Source: JAPLXD01 sp043802865 (GTDB taxonomy: Bacteria; Patescibacteriota; Minisyncoccia; Moranbacterales; UBA11712). Taken from it: 14,722 nucleotides of DNA. Shown here piece by piece: positions 12,639 to 14,722 of this stretch; the stretch's first letter is position 1, and each line of letters opens with the position of its first letter. The DNA lies in NCBI GenBank assembly GCA_043802865.1, contig JAZDKQ010000028.1, positions 1 through 14,722 of the forward strand, given 5' to 3'. The translations under genes were made by a program, and so were the position numbers. The notes below the pieces were generated by a model. It was not told where the DNA came from. It did not search any database and saw only the letters and a list, made by a program, of their open reading frames with translations.

Positions 12639-12737
12639 TTTGGTATCTGGCCGCCTCTGGCGAGCCTCGCCTTTGGCGGGTATCTGGTATTTCGTTCCCA
12701 AGTTAATGCGTAATTGAAATTTTATGCTCTACGAACC
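12604..12737 (+). repeat. 134-bp direct repeat, copy 1
   Basis: Identical to 14412-14545 except one base (C at 12732, T at 14540). It covers the last codons and stop of the surface-protein gene, the 85-base intergenic gap and the first codons of the next gene. The copies are 1,808 bases apart. Confidence 0.97.
12642..12687 (+). repeat. GC-rich double-hairpin block between 9-bp direct repeats
   Basis: GGTATCTGG at 12642-12650 and again at 12679-12687 bracket a 28-base GC-rich block that starts CCGCCTCTGGCG and ends CGCCTTTGGCG. The block holds two CGCC-NNN-GGCG mini hairpins and an overlapping GGCGAG-C-CTCGCC palindrome. The flanking 9-mers look like a target-site duplication. The same arrangement recurs at 14450-14495 within copy 2 of the larger repeat. 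Confidence 0.7.
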
Positions 12738-13071
12738 CCCAAAAAAAGAAAAATATATTCTGATTGGAGCTTCCGTGTTTCTGTCGGCAATTATTTTGGT
12801 CGTTGCCGTTCCCTTGTTGTACAAAAAATACAAGCCGGGAGATTCAAGCGCGAACCCGACGCCGATAATGTCATCCGAGCAGCAGGGAATCCAAAAAGAA
12901 TTTGAAAAACTTAAAGCGATGCGAAAAAGCATTAATGCGAAACAGCCAACGCAGGAAGAAATCCAAAAAGAATTCGACGCGCTGGAAAATCAGAGAAAAG
13001 AATCCGGCACAGCTCCGCCAACTCAAGAGCAGATTCAGGCGGAATTCAATAAACTTGAGCGAATAAAATAA
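12724..13071 (+). CDS. Single-pass membrane protein with three 24-residue repeats
   Basis: A 115-aa protein. After a short basic head (MLYEPPKKEK) comes one transmembrane helix (about 11-32), then a Pro/Ser linker and three repeats spaced exactly 24 residues apart: IQKEFEKLK (56-64), IQKEFDALE (80-88) and IQAEFNKLE (104-112). Between them lie PTQEEIQ/PTQEQIQ turns, so each unit is a short amphipathic helix with a Pro-Thr-Gln-Glu cap. The charged repeats would lie outside the membrane if the basic head stays inside. Its first codons are in the 134-bp repeat, and a paralogue starts at 14532. It follows the surface-protein gene by 85 bases. No family is recognised; a helical spacer or a binding site for a neighbouring surface protein is possible. 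Confidence 0.75.
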   Translation: MLYEPPKKEKYILIGASVFLSAIILVVAVPLLYKKYKPGDSSANPTPIMSSEQQGIQKEFEKLKAMRKSINAKQPTQEEIQKEFDALENQRKESGTAPPTQEQIQAEFNKLERIK

Positions 13072-13090
13072 TAAATATTAAATAAATAAT

Positions 13091-13633
13091 ATGAAGCACA
13101 AAATCAAAAAAATCTTCGAAAACGCGGTCTGGTGGTCCGGGGTGGCGATGATCGGACTGATTCTCGGCTTGAGCCTTCAGTTCGTCCGCGCCTGGACGGA
13201 GCCAACCCAAGCCCCTCCCGGCGGGAACGTCGGCGCGCCGATAAATACGAGCGCGATTACCCAGATTAAAAACGGAGTTTTGGGAGTTTTAGGATTATCA
13301 ACTTCGTATGTAAATGTTCCGGGTGTTATTCCGGCTGCCGGAAATGTTTTGACCGCTCAAAACGCTTCGGGTCAAGTGGCTTGGGCGGCGGCGGGTGGAG
13401 GGGGAGGGTGTTATGTAGATTATTCATTGGCCAGAAGTCTGCCTGTCGGGAGTCCTTGCAAGGTAAACGGTTTTACTATCAGGGGTTCCGCTGGCTTGTT
13501 TGGCCTCTGCGGCGGCTACAGCTACTGCGGTTCGGAATGCACTTATCTCACCTATTTTAGTCCGGCGGGTGGTGGTTGCAGTGCATGGGGTTCCCTCCGC
13601 GATAGTGGCGAGGCGTATGTATGTTGCCAGTAA
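13091..13633 (+). CDS. Exported protein with WTEPTQAPPGGN motif and Cys-rich C-terminus
   Basis: A 180-aa protein. A basic N-terminus and hydrophobic segment (about 15-33) serve as a signal or anchor. It is followed at once by WTEPTQAPPGGNVGAPINTS (35-54), an N-terminal motif that recurs in CPR secreted proteins before pilin-like or tail-fibre-like domains. A 60-residue spacer (KNGVLGVLGLSTSYVN, then AAGNVLTAQNASGQVAWAAAGGGG) leads to a C-terminal domain from about residue 106 with eight cysteines, the last two adjacent (CC at 178-179). These are likely paired as disulfides outside the cell. Surface adhesion or a minor fibre subunit is an inference from the motif and context. It begins 19 bases after the repeat protein and appears to be in the same unit. 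Confidence 0.78.
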   Translation: MKHKIKKIFENAVWWSGVAMIGLILGLSLQFVRAWTEPTQAPPGGNVGAPINTSAITQIKNGVLGVLGLSTSYVNVPGVIPAAGNVLTAQNASGQVAWAAAGGGGGCYVDYSLARSLPVGSPCKVNGFTIRGSAGLFGLCGGYSYCGSECTYLTYFSPAGGGCSAWGSLRDSGEAYVCCQ

Positions 13634-13699
13634 TCAGTTTTTTGAAGATTGCTAAAAATTTAAAGTTTTGCAAGGGTTGAGCCCTAGCGAAGAGATTAT

Positions 13700-13718
13700 C
13701 TTAACATTAGATGTTAGA
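13700..13718 (+). repeat. Degenerate single arm related to the paired palindromes
   Basis: CTTAACATTAGATGTTAGA matches the arm consensus CCTAACAT-NNN-ATGTTAGG with end changes. It is followed by AAAAA, as at the intact sites. An AGCG lies just before it (about 13687), but no intact first arm is present. It stands 41 bases upstream of the gene at 13759. Confidence 0.6.
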
Positions 13719-13758
13719 AAAATAAATTTATTGTCAGATATTCTTGTAAAACAAAACT

Positions 13759-14304
13759 ATGGATCAAAAAAACAACGATATTTCCAGCGACCTTATAATT
13801 GGCCGCAAGCGCTTCTGGAAAGTAGCAGGCATTTTGCTTGCTGGTTTAGTTCTTGGTATTTTGATTTCAGGCGCTTATTTCCAATTCAAGCTCAAAAAAG
13901 CCAAAAGCGAATGCGATCAGCAATTAGTAAAAGCCAAGGAACAATCCTTAAGTGGCGGCATTCCCAAAGTTTGTGCCTCGAATGAGTTGTTTGGTATCAG
14001 CGGGACAATAGAAAAGATAGATGGCAATACTTTAACTGTTGAGGCCTTTTTCTTCGGGGGAAAAAAAACTTATAAAGTTACGGTCAACAGCGATACCAAA
14101 ATAGTCAGAAGAGAGATGCTGCAAAATCTTCCCGAGCCCGAAGAAGGAAAGCCTTTTAACCCGATCAGGGATACCGAAGGCAAGTTATCCGATCTGAAAG
14201 AAAAAGATAATATTGTCATTGAAGCGGACAGCAATATCAAAGACAAAACCGAATTCGAAGCCAAAACTATTTATTTGATGGTGAATTTTACCGGTGTTCC
14301 GTAA
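13759..14304 (+). CDS. Membrane-anchored protein with DUF5666-like beta domain
   Basis: A 181-aa protein with a short polar N-terminus, one transmembrane helix (about 20-42, Gly/Leu/Ile-rich), a charged helical stretch (43-65) and a beta-rich outer domain. In that domain GISGTIEKIDGNTLTVEAFF followed by KTYKVTVNSDTKIVRR, and later LSDLKEKDNIVIEADSNIK, match the usual layout of DUF5666-like domains (GxVxxIDGxTLTV, then VxVxxxTxI, then L..Gd.V.V). These domains are common in secreted bacterial proteins of unknown role. The domain here carries no obvious catalytic residues. A degenerate palindrome arm lies upstream, and no Shine-Dalgarno is visible. The gene is in the cluster of envelope genes but is separated from the previous stop by 125 bases. 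Confidence 0.75.
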   Translation: MDQKNNDISSDLIIGRKRFWKVAGILLAGLVLGILISGAYFQFKLKKAKSECDQQLVKAKEQSLSGGIPKVCASNELFGISGTIEKIDGNTLTVEAFFFGGKKTYKVTVNSDTKIVRREMLQNLPEPEEGKPFNPIRDTEGKLSDLKEKDNIVIEADSNIKDKTEFEAKTIYLMVNFTGVP

Positions 14305-14335
14305 ATAAAATTCACATCCGGCTTATTAATTGCTT

Positions 14336-14366
14336 CCTAACACTTCTCAACATCCGATGTAGAGCT
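14336..14366 (+). repeat. Degenerate relict of the paired-palindrome family
   Basis: CCTAACA (14336-14342) and AACATCCGATGT (14349-14360) followed by AGAGC resemble a broken first arm plus AGCG spacer. The intact pairing is lost. It lies 32 bases after the stop at 14304. Confidence 0.45.
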
Positions 14367-14383
14367 TAACGCTTCGCTAAGAT

Positions 14384-14446
14384 CGAACCTTGGCGGGGGC
14401 AGCTGTTTATATCAAAGGTCCAGGCTGGATTGAAACGAATCCGTAA
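14384..14446 (+). pseudogene. 3' remnant of a surface-protein gene (duplicate tail)
   Basis: From about 14384 one frame reads DRTLAGAAVYIKGPGWIETNP and ends at TAA 14444-14446. The last 10 codons are identical to the end of the gene at 11313-12638. An in-frame stop lies just upstream, and there is no room for the rest of the gene. It is therefore a truncated copy, probably left by duplication of the surface-protein/small-protein pair followed by deletion. Confidence 0.6.
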
Positions 14447-14545
14447 TTTGGTATCTGGCCGCCTCTGGCGAGCCTCGCCTTTGGCGGGTATCTGGTATTT
14501 CGTTCCCAAGTTAATGCGTAATTGAAATTTTATGCTCTATGAACC
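14412..14545 (+). repeat. 134-bp direct repeat, copy 2
   Basis: Near-identical partner of 12604-12737 (one difference at 14540). The identity starts inside the remnant surface-protein tail and stops five codons into the paralogue that begins at 14532. Beyond it the two downstream genes are only distantly alike. Confidence 0.97.
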
Positions 14546-14722
14546 AAAAAAATTCGGTGAGAAAAAAATAATCTACGCCGGAATTGCGGTGCTGGTGGTT
14601 CTTCTTCTCATTTTTGTCGCCGTTTCTGTTTGGCAAAGCAGAAAACAGGCAGCGTTTCCCAAAATCCCCGGAGGGCAAGAGACAAAAAGCCCCGAAGAAA
14701 AGCAAAAAGAAATGCTCGACGC
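14532..14722 (+). CDS. Paralogue of the 24-residue-repeat membrane protein, cut by window edge
   Basis: The first 63 codons are visible and the frame is open to the right edge. The product starts MLYEPKKFGEKK, then has one transmembrane helix (about 13-32, rich in V, L and I) and a polar part (VWQSRKQAAFPKIPGGQ) leading to SPEEKQKEMLDA. The ending resembles the start of a repeat unit in the protein at 12724 (TQEEIQKEFDA). The first five residues are encoded by the 134-bp repeat; beyond that the two proteins share layout more than sequence. It is therefore an older paralogue whose 5' end and upstream region have been recently copied or gene-converted. The number of 24-residue repeats cannot be told from this window. 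Confidence 0.7.
   Translation, partial: MLYEPKKFGEKKIIYAGIAVLVVLLLIFVAVSVWQSRKQAAFPKIPGGQETKSPEEKQKEMLD

Overview
The window reads like a chromosomal segment of a Patescibacteria/CPR bacterium, most likely Parcubacteria-like. This is inferred from protein style, not from a marker gene. The clues are a run of single-pass secreted proteins (one with a WTEPTQAPPGGN N-terminus), a PF09826-type beta-propeller protein, a CapA-type C-terminus, mostly leaderless or Shine-Dalgarno-poor starts, and short AT-rich intergenic gaps.

Layout. Positions 2-199 hold the end of a CapA-family phosphatase gene. Positions 272-661 form a compact unit: a near-consensus promoter, two very short membrane peptides (36 and 30 aa), each with a strong Shine-Dalgarno, and a strong terminator. 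Next come an adenylate-kinase-like protein (750-1829), formate-THF ligase fhs (1905-3575), a RibD_C/dihydrofolate-reductase-family protein (3584-4084) and a small Cys/His-rich protein (4110-4358) closed by a terminator. A coiled-coil protein (4455-4691) and tRNA-Pro(GGG) (4780-4850) follow. An AT-rich two-gene cassette lies directly after the tRNA: a probable type II restriction endonuclease (4942-5541) and a beta-class DNA methyltransferase (5552-6373). Then come a membrane-anchored beta-propeller protein (6399-8462), an ECF-like sigma factor (8512-9102) and a three-TM protein that may be its anti-sigma partner (9238-9981). Two minus-strand genes (10061-10594 and 10651-11148) are followed by an envelope-protein cluster running off the right edge (11313 onward).

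The most unusual structure is a family of paired palindromes (1853-1899, 8474-8522, 10602-10649) placed just upstream of three unrelated genes. They share one orientation relative to the gene. Their three-base centres differ between sites but are complementary, or nearly so, between the two arms of each site. The gene-proximal arm carries an in-frame stop followed by ATG, and at the sigma factor that ATG appears to be the only reasonable start codon. Degenerate relatives lie at 13700-13718 and 14336-14366.

Other structures of note are a 129-bp AT-rich segment bounded by imperfect 20-bp inverted repeats between the sigma gene and its neighbour (9109-9237), a 134-bp near-exact duplication (12604-12737 / 14412-14545) that carries the tail of one surface-protein gene and the head of a small membrane-protein gene, and a partial tRNA-like copy upstream of the tRNA. 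Functionally, fhs and the reductase suggest one-carbon folate metabolism, the R-M pair suggests DNA defence or selfish maintenance, and the right third is devoted to the cell surface.
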